Source: Nostoc sp. RI_552
Lineage (GTDB): Bacteria > Cyanobacteriota > Cyanobacteriia > Cyanobacteriales > Nostocaceae
Assembly: GCA_016124525.1 (NCBI GenBank)
Contig: WGNO01000004.1
Span: forward strand, 1 to 64,000
Reading direction: 5' to 3'
Length of the DNA stretch: 64,000 nt
Of this stretch, positions 17,340 through 28,188 are shown piece by piece (positions within the stretch are counted from its first letter, which is position 1; every line of letters starts with the position of its first letter). The position numbers and the translations under genes are program-made. The notes below the pieces were generated by a model that saw only the letters and a list, made by a program, of their open reading frames with translations, was not told the DNA's origin and ran no database searches.

Positions 17340-20111
17340 TTACTCTGCTGGATCAATACGATTGACAAACAAAGCCAGGGGAATCATGGGTAAGGCAGGA
17401 ATTAAACAAGTCAGCCATTGATTGACATGCAATGGAGCAGTTTTAAATAAAGTATTCATTACAGTCCATTGGCTGAAGATAATTTGTAATACTACTGTGG
17501 AGAGTATACCAAAAGCCATTGATCTGCTATCACTGAGCTTAGCTTTCTTACCTCTGAGTTTTTGGATTATGGCATTTCCTAAATGGCTGATGCTCAATAA
17601 ATATACAATTCGTGCAGATACTAATGCTTGAATTGCCATTGTTCGGGCTAGATTAATGTTGCTGGTATCTTGATACACCCATTGAAAAATACCAAAAATT
17701 AGAATCCAGTTAAATATGGAAACTGCGGCAATCCGCTGGAATAGTTTGGCTGGAAGTAGGGGTTCCCGTGGGTTGCGGGGCTTGGGTTTCATTACCTGTT
17801 CAGATTTCGGTTCAAATGCCAAGGGTATAGTCATGGTTACAGAGTTTACCATGTTTAACCACAGTACTTGCAGCGATAAAATTGGTAAGGGTGCAGCGAT
17901 TAGGGCACTAATGAGAATAGTCATTGATTCGCCACCGTTAACAGGTAAGATAAAGGCGATGGCTTTTCGCAAGTTTTGATAGACTGTCCGCCCTTCCTCT
18001 ACTGCAGCTTCAATGGAAGCAAAGTTGTCGTCAGTCAGTAGCATATCGCAGGCTTCTCTGGCTACATCTGTGCCGGAGCCTCCCATGGCTATACCAATAT
18101 CAGCTTGTCTCAGTGCTGGCGCATCATTAACACCATCTCCAGTCATGGCGACAATTTCGCCTTGGGATTGCAATGCTTCGACTAATTGTAATTTTTGTTC
18201 TGGGGCAACTCTAGCAAACACTACACCATTTTCTACGACTTGTGTCAGTTCAGCATGGTTCATTTTGCTGAGTTGTTTGCCTTCAAAGGCTTGTACCTGA
18301 CCATTTTTTTCTAAACCAATACGTTCAGCGATCGCTTTAGCTGTGGCAATGTGGTCACCAGTAATCATTTTAACTTGAATGCCAGCAGTTTTACATGTAC
18401 GCACCGCAGCAATTACTTCTGGTCGAGGAGGGTCAATCATTCCTTGTAATCCTAAGAAAATCAGCCCGGTGGCAATATCCTGGTGATCTACTGAATTTTG
18501 GTGATCTGGTACAATTTTTTTACCCAAAGTCAGTACGCGCATTCCCTGTGTAGCTAAAGCTTCTACTTGGTGTTCTATGAATTCACGGTTGATTGGTTCT
18601 GGTTGTCCTTTGGCATTGAGCATTTGTTGACAACGGCTGGTAATTGCTTCTACAGAGCCTTTGACGTAAATAGTTCTGGCTCCTGTGGTTGCTTCACCCA
18701 AGCTATCACCAGTTTGTTCTATGGATTGATGGCTATCATGTAGTGTGGCCATATACTGAAGCTGAGATTCAAAGGGAATGGCATCTCTTCTGGGAATTAA
18801 CTCTTTGATGTGAGAATGATTCCACCCTGCCTTTTGGGCAACTGCAATTAAAGCACCTTCAGTAGGATCACCAACTACAACCCAATTACCATTTTTTTGT
18901 TCTAAACAAGAGTCAGTGCAGAGTAGCCCAGCAAGTAAACAAGCTTTGAGGGTTGGGAAACTTCCCGTTTCTAGGTTTACAACTTCTTGTGCCAGTAAAA
19001 TTCGTCCTTCTGGGTTATAACCTGTGCCTGTGACTTGGAAGTTCTGTCCCCCGGCATAAATTTCCTGCACTGTCATTTGGTTTTCTGTAAGTGTGCCGGT
19101 TTTGTCAGAACAAATAACTGTAGCTCCGCCCAAAGTTTCCACTGCTGGTAACTTGCGAATGATAGCGTGACGGTGTGCCATTCGATGTACTCCCATGGCC
19201 ATTGTGATGGTTACTACCGCTGGTAATCCTTCGGGAATTGCACTCACTGCTAAAGCTACAGCGGCTTCAAACATTGCTGGCCAAGATTGTCCTTGCCCTA
19301 AGCCTAGGGCAAAAGTCATGGTTGCCAGTCCTAGAATTATGTAAAGTAACTGATGACTAAATTTGTGGAATTTGCGAGTTAGCGGTGTGCTTAGGTTTGT
19401 CTGCTGTTGCAAGGATTGGGATATGCGGCCAATTTCTGTAGTATTAGCCGTGGAGACTACAATACCTGTTCCTTGCCCAAAGGTGACAAAGCTACCTGCA
19501 TAAGCCATGTTTACTCGTTCTGCTAAGGGAGTATCTGGTGCTACAGTTGTAGGAGATTTTTCCACGGGTACAGATTCCCCGGTTAAAGCTGATTCATCTA
19601 CCTGTAAGTTGCGTGTATTGAGCAGGCGCACATCAGCAGGAACTTTATCACCAGAAGCAAACAGCACTATATCCCCAGGTACTAATTCTGACGAAGGAAT
19701 GCGTGATTTTTGTCCGTTACGGATGATTGTAGCTTCTGTAGTCACGGATTGAGCTAGGGAGGCGATGGCGCTTTCAGCTTTTGATTCCTGGACAAAGCCG
19801 ATGATGGCATTAATTAGTGTTACAGCCCAAATTACTGCTGCATTTGTCCATTGACCCAACAGGGCTTTAATGAAACCAGCCACCAGCAGAATGTAGAGGA
19901 GAGCTTGATTAAATTGCGATATAAATCTTAACCAAGCAGGTTTTCCTTGTTTCCCCTTTAGTTGATTCTTGCCAAATTTTTCTAATCGATGGTTAACTTC
20001 TCTTGTGGTTAAGCCTTTTTTTGTGTCGCTATTGAGGATTTCGGCAGCTTGTTGTGCTGGTAGTGCGTAATACTCAAGTCCTTGTTGGCCTCCCATTTTG
20101 CTTGCAGACAT
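17340..20111 (-). CDS. P-type cation-transporting ATPase (type II)
   Basis: A 923-residue P-type ATPase of the Ca2+/monovalent-cation class (PacL/Pma1-like). Order: N-terminal cation_ATPase_N domain (AEILNSDTKKGLTTREV), helices M1-M2, actuator domain with TGES (DESALTGESVPVEKS), M3-M4 with PEGLP, phosphorylation site DKTGTLT with the acceptor Asp at residue 336, nucleotide-binding KGSVE, hinge TGDGVNDAPAL, and the C-terminal helices. PEGLP in M4 is typical of SERCA-like Ca2+ pumps but also of Pma1-type enzymes, so the ion is uncertain. It sits in the plasma or thylakoid membrane. The short distance to the UPF0182 gene downstream suggests cotranscription. Confidence 0.93.
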   Translation of the reverse strand: MSASKMGGQQGLEYYALPAQQAAEILNSDTKKGLTTREVNHRLEKFGKNQLKGKQGKPAWLRFISQFNQALLYILLVAGFIKALLGQWTNAAVIWAVTLINAIIGFVQESKAESAIASLAQSVTTEATIIRNGQKSRIPSSELVPGDIVLFASGDKVPADVRLLNTRNLQVDESALTGESVPVEKSPTTVAPDTPLAERVNMAYAGSFVTFGQGTGIVVSTANTTEIGRISQSLQQQTNLSTPLTRKFHKFSHQLLYIILGLATMTFALGLGQGQSWPAMFEAAVALAVSAIPEGLPAVVTITMAMGVHRMAHRHAIIRKLPAVETLGGATVICSDKTGTLTENQMTVQEIYAGGQNFQVTGTGYNPEGRILLAQEVVNLETGSFPTLKACLLAGLLCTDSCLEQKNGNWVVVGDPTEGALIAVAQKAGWNHSHIKELIPRRDAIPFESQLQYMATLHDSHQSIEQTGDSLGEATTGARTIYVKGSVEAITSRCQQMLNAKGQPEPINREFIEHQVEALATQGMRVLTLGKKIVPDHQNSVDHQDIATGLIFLGLQGMIDPPRPEVIAAVRTCKTAGIQVKMITGDHIATAKAIAERIGLEKNGQVQAFEGKQLSKMNHAELTQVVENGVVFARVAPEQKLQLVEALQSQGEIVAMTGDGVNDAPALRQADIGIAMGGSGTDVAREACDMLLTDDNFASIEAAVEEGRTVYQNLRKAIAFILPVNGGESMTILISALIAAPLPILSLQVLWLNMVNSVTMTIPLAFEPKSEQVMKPKPRNPREPLLPAKLFQRIAAVSIFNWILIFGIFQWVYQDTSNINLARTMAIQALVSARIVYLLSISHLGNAIIQKLRGKKAKLSDSRSMAFGILSTVVLQIIFSQWTVMNTLFKTAPLHVNQWLTCLIPALPMIPLALFVNRIDPAE

Positions 20112-20348
20112 AAAATTTTCTGAAATACTAAAATTGTAAAAGCCTGGTAATTGTTAAAAAATTGGAGCTGCCAAGGGCAAGACGGCATCACGCTATTCTG
20201 ACACACTGGCAGTAATGTGATTTTAATAATTCCTCAACAACTTCTTAGGGCAAGATTTCTGTATATGGTATTATTTTCGCAGTGGACTTTCTTCTCCCCT
20301 GGGGGATAGCCTTTTCTTTGCTGTTGGCTGTTCAGCGTTGATTTTTCC

Positions 20349-21731
20349 CTACTCCCTCTGGGAACAGAGTTTCAGAAATTGCTGTGGAATGTCTGCACTT
20401 TCTCCCCAGTGTAAATGAATATAAGAAGCATAAAGATTTTTGGATAAACCCCATCCTTCAGTTCCCAAGTTATCGTCACAATCGTAACGATAACTCGTAA
20501 ATAAGGGTTGATGAGGATGAGTGGTTAAAGAGGAACGATGAAATTCATGCCCGTAAACGTTTGTACCTGCGGATACTAATAGATTATCTTGCAAAGGAAC
20601 TGCGCGACGATAACCTAAAGTTAAATTTCTACCCATAACAGCAGATGTGGGTAACACTCCCACCATAGGCCAAGATTTAGTTTCAAAATCAATAATTTGC
20701 TCACACAAGTACATTAAACCGCCACATTCGGCAATTGTGGGCATTCCTTGCAGAATTGCGGTTTTCACTTTATGAAGGATAGTAGTATTTGCTGCCAGTG
20801 GTTTGGCAAAAATTTCTGGGAAACCGCCGCCAAAATACATTCCTTGGACACCTTGGGGTAGTTCAGTGTCTACTAAAGGACTCCAAAATACTAACTCTGC
20901 ACCTAAGTTTTGTAGTAAGTCGAGATTGTCTTGATAGTAGAAGTTAAAAGCGCGATCGCGTGCAACGGCAATTTTGACTGGATATGTAGAATAATTACTG
21001 AATATATCTACCTTGTTACTTTTGGTTTTATTTTCTAACAGTGGTAACAGCTTCTCCCAATCAAAACAAGTGTCTCCTAAATCAGCAAGATGACTAATAA
21101 CAGCATCCAATTCTGGGAGTTCTGCGGTGGGTATTAAACCGAGGTGGCGATCGGGGATTGTAATACTATCTTGACGCCGGAGGACACCGAGAACAGGTAA
21201 TTGCAATGCTGCTAAAGAATCTTGGAGTAGGCATAAATGGCGATGGCTTCCCACCCTATTTAAAACTACTCCAGCAATTTTAATTCTAGAATCAAAGGAA
21301 CAATAACCGTGAGCGATCGCTGCTACAGAACCAGACAAGCGACTGCAATCAATTACTAACACCACAGGTAAATTTAACAGCCGTGCAAGGTGTGCGGTAC
21401 TAGCAAAATCGGTGCTAATTAGACATTCATTTTGATTGTGAATTGCTTTTACGCCATCGAATAACCCCATTACTCCCTCAACGAGGGAATATTCACTTGC
21501 TTGGCTATGATGAGCGAAACATTTTTGAACGTAAGCTTCAGAAGTCAGTACGGGATCTAAATTCCGACAAGGACGGCCAGTTACGTATGAGTGAAACATA
21601 GGGTCAATATAATCTGGGCCGACTTTAAAAGATTGTGTTGCTACACCACGACGGCGTAAAGATGCTAAAAGGGTGAGCGTAACTGTTGTTTTGCCCACCC
21701 CACTACGTTCTCCGGCAATGACTAAAGCCAT
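20349..21731 (-). CDS. cobB: Cobyrinic acid a,c-diamide synthase
   Basis: A 460-residue ATP-dependent glutamine amidotransferase that amidates the a and c carboxylates of cobyrinic acid in adenosylcobalamin synthesis (CobB/CbiA). The N-terminal synthetase domain has the P-loop GERSGVGKTTVTL, then FKVGPDYIDPMFH and LVEGVMGLFDG. The C-terminal class-I-like glutaminase domain shows YFGGGFPE and the nucleophile in AECGGLMYL near residue 340, with the histidine in YGHEFHRS. Length and domain order are standard. The product of the pathway is the cofactor of the class II ribonucleotide reductase (nrdJ) about 9 kb away. cbiA is an equally valid gene name. Confidence 0.95.
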   Translation of the reverse strand: MALVIAGERSGVGKTTVTLTLLASLRRRGVATQSFKVGPDYIDPMFHSYVTGRPCRNLDPVLTSEAYVQKCFAHHSQASEYSLVEGVMGLFDGVKAIHNQNECLISTDFASTAHLARLLNLPVVLVIDCSRLSGSVAAIAHGYCSFDSRIKIAGVVLNRVGSHRHLCLLQDSLAALQLPVLGVLRRQDSITIPDRHLGLIPTAELPELDAVISHLADLGDTCFDWEKLLPLLENKTKSNKVDIFSNYSTYPVKIAVARDRAFNFYYQDNLDLLQNLGAELVFWSPLVDTELPQGVQGMYFGGGFPEIFAKPLAANTTILHKVKTAILQGMPTIAECGGLMYLCEQIIDFETKSWPMVGVLPTSAVMGRNLTLGYRRAVPLQDNLLVSAGTNVYGHEFHRSSLTTHPHQPLFTSYRYDCDDNLGTEGWGLSKNLYASYIHLHWGESADIPQQFLKLCSQRE

Positions 21732-22062
21732 AGAATTGAGATAATTGGTAATTGGGCAGCATTGTTAATTATCACATTGCTCATAGTCAATGAAGTAGTT
21801 CGACTTAAAAAAACAGGTGGAGGATTTATATTTTTGTGATCTTATTTTTAATAAGATTTATCTACTTACAAACAAAAAAGGGATGACCTGAGCATCCCTG
21901 TTGACTGTTAACTGTTGCCTGCTCCCCATTCCCTGTTCCTTCTTCCTTTAGAAATATGTCTTACGGAAAAATGAAGAATCCCCACACCTAAAGGCGTGGG
22001 GAGTGTGAATTCTAGGTAAGTTGTGTGCAAAGGAAAAATCCCTTAATCTAAAATTGGCGCGG
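21732..22062. other. cobB-opcA spacer with IS605-like hairpin
   Basis: No gene is seen. A short heptad run (CTGTTGACTGTTAACTGTT) sits near 21898-21916 and an IS605-end-like hairpin follows at 21971-22009. Confidence 0.5.
21971..22009 (+). repeat. Solitary IS200/IS605 right-end-like hairpin
   Basis: ATGAAGAATCCCCACACC, TAAA, GGCGTGGGGAGTGTGAA forms a strong stem (CCCCAC with GTGGGG). The motif matches the 3' hairpin usually found downstream of cyanobacterial tnpB genes and recurs at 61210-61247. No transposase gene is adjacent. Confidence 0.6.
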
Positions 22063-23424
22063 TTAATTACGTAACTTGAGAGTCTGCGCTATAAATTCTA
22101 GACTTTCTTCAAAAAGTAACTCCCGACCCCAACGTTGCACTTGCTGACTCAGCAAAACTTCAGCTTTTTGCTCTGAAAGTGAACCCAGCTGTTGAAACAG
22201 ACCAGCAGCTTGAGCGCCGCCGTGTGTTTCCATTCGCATACAACCGCCGGTTTCTGAGCATATTATCGTACCACAGTTTGCTTGGGGATTTGTAGAACTC
22301 AGGCGTAAGGCAATCAAATCACCCAGAACTTCACCCACGTCGGCTACGGGGACCCCGGCTAACTCAGCTTCCACTTGTCGTTGGTCTTGAGAAACAAAGC
22401 TTATTTGAGTGATTTCATAATCACCGATTTCCTTTTTATAGGAAACTGGCGACCATTGTAATCGACTGGCCAGCCAACCCAAGAATAGCAAAGCTTGGGC
22501 GGGATTACCTTTTTCATAGTCAATGTTCACACGGTCAACTTCTTTGAGAGCAGCGCGACGATGGGGTGAGTCGTAAGCTTGAGCCGTCAATTCCTGCCAT
22601 GCTGATAACCGTCGCCAGTTCAAATCAGCAAGGGGGATGCCATTTTGTACCAAATCTTGGAGACTAAGTAAATCATTTTCTGGCTCGTTAAAGTTGCACG
22701 AGTCAACAATCACATTATTGCAAACTGCCGCCAGTCGCTTGAATAGATTGTTATTAGGGTCTGGTGTGGCTTTCCACCACAGGAACTTTGGTAAGCCACC
22801 AATTAACAGTGCAGGAATCATACCTCCCACCCGTTCCAAAGCAGCTGCGGTTCCACTCAAAGTAATGTATTCACAACAAATGAGTGTACTTGAAGATTGC
22901 TTTTGAATTGGGCAATAGGCAGAAACTTGGGCTTTTACGCCTTCATCTTCGCCAGCGATGGGAAACAAGGCAATAATCCGACAAGGATTACGCAGGGCAA
23001 TTTCATCTGCAATTGTGGGATTTGTGGGACTGAAGTTATAAGCAACACTGTCTCCTGTTGCCATATTGCCTTGACGCTTTGCAAATTCTTCGCGCAAAAC
23101 AGCAAGTGTTTCTGGTGTAGCTGTACCAGTTTCTGGTAAGCCATATTTAACTTGTACTTGTCGTAGCGCAGCGGCCATTTGTGGTCCGAGAATGCCATCA
23201 ATGGGGCCCTTATAAAAGCCTAAACCAGCCAACAGATACTGAGTTTCTTCTGGTTCGTAAACCACTAAAGTAAATGTTGTGGCTCTGGTAGCAGCGGGAA
23301 GTCCACCTTCCTCACCTGTGATACCGTAACTTTGCCAAATTTGATTCAGTTCCGATTCTATTTCGTTGAGGGAAATATCCTTTGGAGCTTGAAGTGAAAA
23401 GATTGTAGGAGCTTGGGAAATCAT
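22063..23424 (-). CDS. opcA: Glucose-6-phosphate dehydrogenase assembly protein OpcA
   Basis: A 453-residue cytoplasmic protein that activates glucose-6-phosphate dehydrogenase by promoting its active oligomer. The OpcA fold is recognised from ATRATTFTLVVYEP, SAYCPIQKQSSSTLICCEYI, IPALLIGGLPKFLWWKATP and DSPHRRAALKEVDRVN. Residues about 65-115 (YLLAGLGFYKGPIDGILGP onward) form a peptidoglycan-binding-like helical module inserted near the N terminus, as I recall from other cyanobacterial OpcA. It is the last gene of the fbp-tal-zwf-opcA cluster, 47 bp after zwf, separated by a heptad repeat. The operon supplies NADPH in the dark and in heterocysts. Confidence 0.95.
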   Translation of the reverse strand: MISQAPTIFSLQAPKDISLNEIESELNQIWQSYGITGEEGGLPAATRATTFTLVVYEPEETQYLLAGLGFYKGPIDGILGPQMAAALRQVQVKYGLPETGTATPETLAVLREEFAKRQGNMATGDSVAYNFSPTNPTIADEIALRNPCRIIALFPIAGEDEGVKAQVSAYCPIQKQSSSTLICCEYITLSGTAAALERVGGMIPALLIGGLPKFLWWKATPDPNNNLFKRLAAVCNNVIVDSCNFNEPENDLLSLQDLVQNGIPLADLNWRRLSAWQELTAQAYDSPHRRAALKEVDRVNIDYEKGNPAQALLFLGWLASRLQWSPVSYKKEIGDYEITQISFVSQDQRQVEAELAGVPVADVGEVLGDLIALRLSSTNPQANCGTIICSETGGCMRMETHGGAQAAGLFQQLGSLSEQKAEVLLSQQVQRWGRELLFEESLEFIAQTLKLRN

Positions 23425-23471
23425 AGTAGTTTAGTCATTGTTCATTGGTCATTGGTCAGAAGTCCACTCTT

Positions 23472-25001
23472 TTACAGTCTGCGCCAGCGACGACCATCTT
23501 GGTTAATTAACAGTTCCGCTTCTGCCGGTTCCCAAGTACCTGCTTCATACCGAGGAATGGAAGCTGGATCTGTGGGTGCGTCCCAAACGGAAAGAGCTGG
23601 GGTGACTACTTGCCAAGCTGCTTCAACTTCGTCAGCCCGTGTAAATAATGTTTGATCACCCATCATACAATCGAGAAACAGGCGATCATAGGCATCGGAA
23701 GTTGCTTGAATGCCAAAGGAACCATAACTGAAGTCCATATCAACAGAACGGGTGCGGAATTCTGCCCCTGGCATTTTCACATCAAAGCGCAAAGAAATTC
23801 CTTCATTTGGCTGAATCCGCATTGCCAAAATGTTGGCATTTCTCTGTTGCGCAGCAGATTGAAACATCCGAGAGGGAACATCGCGAAAGTGAATGGAAAT
23901 CTCACTGACTTTTTTCGGCATCCGCTTACCTGTACGGAGGTAAAAAGGAACACCCTGCCAGCGCCAGTTGTCAACTACAAACTTCATAGCTACATAGGTG
24001 GGTGTGATGGAATGGGGGTCAACTCCGGCTTCTTGGTGATAGCCTGGCACTTGTTGACCTTTCATCCAACCAGCGCTGTATTGACCGCGCACTGCTGAAC
24101 GTGACAGGTTGGGAATATCAGCTAAACGGGTAGCTTGAAGTACTTTAACTTTTTCTGTACGGATGCTATCGGCATCCATTGAGTTAGGTGCTTCCATTGC
24201 TGTCAAGCAGTAAAGTTGCATGAGGTGATTTTGTAACATATCCCTCAGTGCGCCGGCTTTTTCATAGTAGCCAGCCCGGTCTTCCACGCCCACGGTTTCT
24301 GCTACAGTAATTTGCACGTGGTCAACAAATTGACGATTCCACAATGGCTCAAAAATCGCATTGGCAAAGCGGAATACTAGCAAATTTTGAACTGTTTCTT
24401 TGCCTAGGTAGTGGTCAATGCGGTAGACTTGATTTTCTTTGCAATATTTTTGCACTATTTGGTTAAGACTTTGAGCTGATGCCAAGTCACGACCAAAGGG
24501 TTTTTCAATTACAAGACGATGTTTGTAGGGGTCGTCTAGCATTCCTGCTCCCCCCAGTTGTCTGATTGCTTCAGGAAAGAAGTTAGGAGCTACCGAGAGG
24601 TAGAACATCCGGTTTCCCCGTGTACCGCGTTGCTCGTCTAATTCCCTTAAGAAGGTTTTCAGTTTTCGGTAGCTTTCTGGTTTGTCTATGTCTCCAGGAC
24701 AGTAGAACAAACCTTGACAAAAGTCTTGCCAGAGTTCACTTAAAGGAACATTAGCATGAGCTTCTTCCATGCCTTTTTGCATTTGCTCGCGGAAATACTC
24801 GTGGCTCCAGTCTCGACGTGCTACGCCAACAATTGTTGTTTCTGGAGGTATGCGCCCTTCTCGCCGCAATTTGTACAGTGCTGGCACTAATTTACGCCAG
24901 GTAAGGTCGCCAGAAGCGCCAAAGATAACTATAATTTGGGGTTCGGGCATCCCCTGCTGTTGGAGGCCAACTCGCAAGGGGTTTTCTAGCAAACTAACCA
25001 T
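23472..25001 (-). CDS. zwf: Glucose-6-phosphate dehydrogenase
   Basis: A 509-residue enzyme that oxidises glucose 6-phosphate to 6-phosphogluconolactone with NADP+, the entry step of the oxidative pentose phosphate pathway. The Rossmann start [19 protein letters not shown] lies at residues 25-43. The catalytic signature [13 protein letters not shown] is near residue 195, and the C-terminal domain carries [14 protein letters not shown]. Length is normal. It sits between tal and opcA on the same strand, the classic order in heterocyst formers, where it provides reductant for nitrogenase. OpcA, encoded just downstream, is its activator. Confidence 0.97.
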   Translation of the reverse strand: MVSLLENPLRVGLQQQGMPEPQIIVIFGASGDLTWRKLVPALYKLRREGRIPPETTIVGVARRDWSHEYFREQMQKGMEEAHANVPLSELWQDFCQGLFYCPGDIDKPESYRKLKTFLRELDEQRGTRGNRMFYLSVAPNFFPEAIRQLGGAGMLDDPYKHRLVIEKPFGRDLASAQSLNQIVQKYCKENQVYRIDHYLGKETVQNLLVFRFANAIFEPLWNRQFVDHVQITVAETVGVEDRAGYYEKAGALRDMLQNHLMQLYCLTAMEAPNSMDADSIRTEKVKVLQATRLADIPNLSRSAVRGQYSAGWMKGQQVPGYHQEAGVDPHSITPTYVAMKFVVDNWRWQGVPFYLRTGKRMPKKVSEISIHFRDVPSRMFQSAAQQRNANILAMRIQPNEGISLRFDVKMPGAEFRTRSVDMDFSYGSFGIQATSDAYDRLFLDCMMGDQTLFTRADEVEAAWQVVTPALSVWDAPTDPASIPRYEAGTWEPAEAELLINQDGRRWRRL

Positions 25002-25105
25002 ATGTGTTTTCAGTGGGGTGTTGAGTGGTGTGTTGATGAAACGCTTGGGAATTACATCTAAAAGAGTTGTGTGTTGTTGGCGTTGGTGTCTTTCCAGGAG
25101 AAGTC

Positions 25106-26251
25106 CTATACTGGTGACAATAACTTGACTTTGTTTTCTAAAGAGTTCATCAAGGACTGGTAGGGCTTGATGAATTTATCAATGCCTTCAACTAACAATT
25201 CTTCCATGACAATATTAAGATTAATATCAATGTCTGGGTCTTTGAGGCTTTCGATGAGTTGATAAGCTTGATCAATGCCTGTTTCTAGGCGACTCGCCAC
25301 GTTGCAATGATGGGCACAAGCGGCTATTGTTTCTGGTGTTAAGGTGTTAACGGTGTCGGGGCCGATTAATTCGTCAACATACATCACGTCGGTGTATTTT
25401 GGGTCTTTGGTACTGGTACTAGCCCAAAGTAACCGTTGTACTTTCGCTCCTTTTGCTGCTAAGGCTTGCCATCTCTGGCTGTGAACAATTTTTTTGTATT
25501 CCTGGTAGGCAATCTTGGCGTTGGCGATGGCTACTTTACCTCTGACGGCTTGGAGTTTTGCTTCGTGGGCAATATCATCAACACCGCGCTTCAATTTGGC
25601 TTCTATTTTGGTGTCAACATTTGTATCGATGCGACTGAGAAAGAAGCTGGCGACGGATGCTATTTTACTTATGTCCTGGCCTTGTGCTGATCGTTTTTCT
25701 AAGCCACTTATATAAGCTTCTGCGGCTTTATTATAGCTATCTACTGAAAACAATAGCGTGATATTTATGTTGATTCCTTCAGATATGGCTTGTTTGACTG
25801 CGGGTAAGCCAGCTGCTGTACCTGGAATTTTCACCATTAAGTTTTCCCGCCCAATTTCTTGGAAATACCGCCTAGCTTCAGCTACTGATGCTTCAGTATT
25901 ATGGGCAATGGTGGGTGGTACTTCTATGCTAACGTAACCATCAAGTCCATGGGATGATTCATATATGGGACGCAGGATATCACAGGCGTTGCGAATATCT
26001 GCAAAAACCAGGGATTCGTAAATTTTGTATGTGGGTAATCCAGTGCGAATTCCTGCTTGGATATCGTCATCATACATCGCATTGTTAGCGATCGCTTTTT
26101 CAAAGATAGCTGGATTGGAGGTAATTCCAGAAATGCTCTGATTTTCTACTAGGTTTTTCAGTTCACCTGATTGAATAATTCCACGGTTTAAATTATCCAT
26201 CCAGATGCTTTGACCATATTGTTGAATTTCGAGTAAATGATTGGTTGTCAT
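25106..26251 (-). CDS. tal: Transaldolase
   Basis: A 381-residue transaldolase that exchanges dihydroxyacetone units between sugar phosphates in the pentose phosphate pathway. ATG 26251 ([17 protein letters not shown]) is preferred over an upstream ATG (26278) because AGGAG lies between them and the longer N terminus is unlike the family. Signatures are [13 protein letters not shown] and the Schiff-base lysine strand [16 protein letters not shown] near residue 132. The C-terminal region includes [13 protein letters not shown]. It is placed between fbp and zwf. The 478-bp gap to fbp probably holds its own promoter, as has been reported for the equivalent Nostoc cluster. Confidence 0.96.
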   Translation of the reverse strand: MTTNHLLEIQQYGQSIWMDNLNRGIIQSGELKNLVENQSISGITSNPAIFEKAIANNAMYDDDIQAGIRTGLPTYKIYESLVFADIRNACDILRPIYESSHGLDGYVSIEVPPTIAHNTEASVAEARRYFQEIGRENLMVKIPGTAAGLPAVKQAISEGININITLLFSVDSYNKAAEAYISGLEKRSAQGQDISKIASVASFFLSRIDTNVDTKIEAKLKRGVDDIAHEAKLQAVRGKVAIANAKIAYQEYKKIVHSQRWQALAAKGAKVQRLLWASTSTKDPKYTDVMYVDELIGPDTVNTLTPETIAACAHHCNVASRLETGIDQAYQLIESLKDPDIDINLNIVMEELLVEGIDKFIKPYQSLMNSLENKVKLLSPV

Positions 26252-26729
26252 GGCTCTAGTTTTACTCCTGTTAATCATTTGTCACTATTCACAGTACTCC
26301 CTACTCCCTGTTCACTGTTCTCTAATTGGCTAAGTGAAGGAACATAAAACAGACGAAACGTTCATGCTTTCTTTTGAATTGTGGCGTTGCCAATCACTTA
26401 TTACATCGACCAGCTGAGGTAATTTTTAATTTATCACTAGGGCTATTTCTCGTCACGCCAAGTGGAGGTGCAAAGTCGGCATAAGCCTTTACTGATAAGG
26501 CTTTGCTGTCTCAATAAATGGTTAAAGTTAAGATGGTACTTAAGTGCTTCTTGGATTCCAGATGTTCTCGAATAACATAGCTATAATTAACTTTTAATTA
26601 CTGGTATCACTTCGTTGCAATCGGTGGAATGGCGGTAGATGTCACTACCTTTTGTAGTCAATTAAAGGCGCATTTATTATAGGGTATGCTGTTTGAAGAT
26701 TTTTGATTTTTGAGTTTTCTGTGGGTTCT
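26252..26729. other. fbp-tal spacer with hairpin
   Basis: No gene is seen. AAGCCTT at 26483-26489 pairs with AAGGCTT at 26497-26503. The length suggests a promoter region for tal-zwf-opcA on the minus strand; I could not identify a convincing NtcA box. Confidence 0.45.
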
Positions 26730-27779
26730 TTAGTGTCCGTTTTGAGTAAAAGATTCCACTTTTGCTACGTCTTCTTTACTACCAATGATTAAGGGTGTGC
26801 GTTGATGTAGTTTCTTGGGTACTACTTCCAATATATCTACTAGACCAGTGGTGGCGCGACCACCTGCTTGTTCAATGACAAAGGCTAAGGGAGCAGATTC
26901 ATAAAGCAAGCGCAGTTTACCTTCTGGTTTCTGAATTGTGCCGGGATACAGAAATACGCCGCCTTGAATTAGAATTCGATGGATGTCACTGACCATTGCA
27001 CCGCTATAACGAGCTGTATAACCTTCGGTGCGGTGGACGTAGCGGATATACTCCCGCATGGATTCTTCCCACTGCCAAAAGTTCCCTTCGTTAACACTAT
27101 AAACCGAACCGCGTTTGGGAATACGGATATTTTCTTCTGAGAGGATAAATTCGCCTAAACTGGGGTCAAGGGTAAATGAATGAACGCCATTACCTATGGT
27201 ATAAACCAGCATTGCGCTGGGCCCGTAGAGTATATATCCTGCGGCAATTTGCTCGCGTCCGTTGGTTAAGAGGTCAGATGCTTTTTGGTCTTGATTGTCT
27301 CCTTTTTGTTTACGAATTGAGAAGATGGAGCCTAGGCTGAGATTAGTATCGGTGTTGGATGAGCCATCAATTGGGTCATATAGTAAGGTATAGCGACCAC
27401 TGGGGCAGTTTTCTGGGATGTAGTAGGGTTCTTCCATTTCTTCGGAAGCTAGGCGACAGACTAAACCGCTTTGCTTAAACACTGAGATAAATACATCGTT
27501 GGCGTAGATATCCATGTTTTTTACGGATTCTCCTTGCACGTTGATGTCTCCTGAAAATCCTAAAACACCTTCCATTAAACCAGCGCGGCTGAGGCGGCGG
27601 GCTATTAGTTTGCCTGCTAATGCGATGCGATTCATCAGCGCACTTAAATCCTGTGCTTCTCCTCCAAAACTGTGCATTTGCTGGAGTACGTGACGTGATA
27701 AGGTTGTACAGTCACGATCTAAGCTTTTCTTCGTTGCATCATTCACGGATAAATCTAGAGATCCTGAGGCTTGAGTCAT
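26730..27779 (-). CDS. fbp: Fructose-1,6-bisphosphatase, class I
   Basis: A 349-residue class I fructose-1,6-bisphosphatase, acting in gluconeogenesis and in recycling carbon through the oxidative pentose phosphate route. The metal-binding signature [19 protein letters not shown] is near residues 130-148. The substrate region includes [37 protein letters not shown] and the C-terminal [10 protein letters not shown]. The ATG at 27779 is followed by [10 protein letters not shown], a normal cyanobacterial start. It heads the fbp-tal-zwf-opcA cluster on the minus strand. Confidence 0.97.
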   Translation of the reverse strand: MTQASGSLDLSVNDATKKSLDRDCTTLSRHVLQQMHSFGGEAQDLSALMNRIALAGKLIARRLSRAGLMEGVLGFSGDINVQGESVKNMDIYANDVFISVFKQSGLVCRLASEEMEEPYYIPENCPSGRYTLLYDPIDGSSNTDTNLSLGSIFSIRKQKGDNQDQKASDLLTNGREQIAAGYILYGPSAMLVYTIGNGVHSFTLDPSLGEFILSEENIRIPKRGSVYSVNEGNFWQWEESMREYIRYVHRTEGYTARYSGAMVSDIHRILIQGGVFLYPGTIQKPEGKLRLLYESAPLAFVIEQAGGRATTGLVDILEVVPKKLHQRTPLIIGSKEDVAKVESFTQNGH

Positions 27780-28012
27780 TTTTGTTACTCCCTAGCATTT
27801 TGCGTATGGGTGAGTTGTATCAGTGGCAATTTTTGGTTGCTGCCTCTATCTTAGAAAGGTATTTTAATAACTTAAATATGATTTTAGATAAACTAAAGAA
27901 TTGAAATTCCGGGGTGGCTTTTCCAATAATTACCAGGGCGGGAGGATTTGCAGAGATTTTTCCATCACCTTTGTAGGCATGGTTGATGAATTCTGACTAG
28001 ATTTTCGCTTAG

Positions 28013-28030
28013 ATACTACTAATGTAGTAT
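28013..28030. promoter_or_regulatory. Operator-like palindrome upstream of fbp
   Basis: Perfect 7-bp half sites (ATACTAC and GTAGTAT) around a 4-bp centre lie 234 bp upstream of fbp. It has the shape of a dimeric regulator site. The core faintly resembles cyanobacterial LexA boxes, but the match is not good enough to name the protein. Confidence 0.3.
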
Positions 28031-28188
28031 AGCTATGACAAGTAGAACCATCACTAGTAAGTAATTTGGTGTTTTCAGTATTTTTTTAACTACTCAAAAT
28101 TTAGATGTAAGCATTGAGACAGTACATCAAGTTGCAGATAATCTGGCTTCAGTACGTTGACAGTTTTCTGATAGAAATGCCCGGCTAG

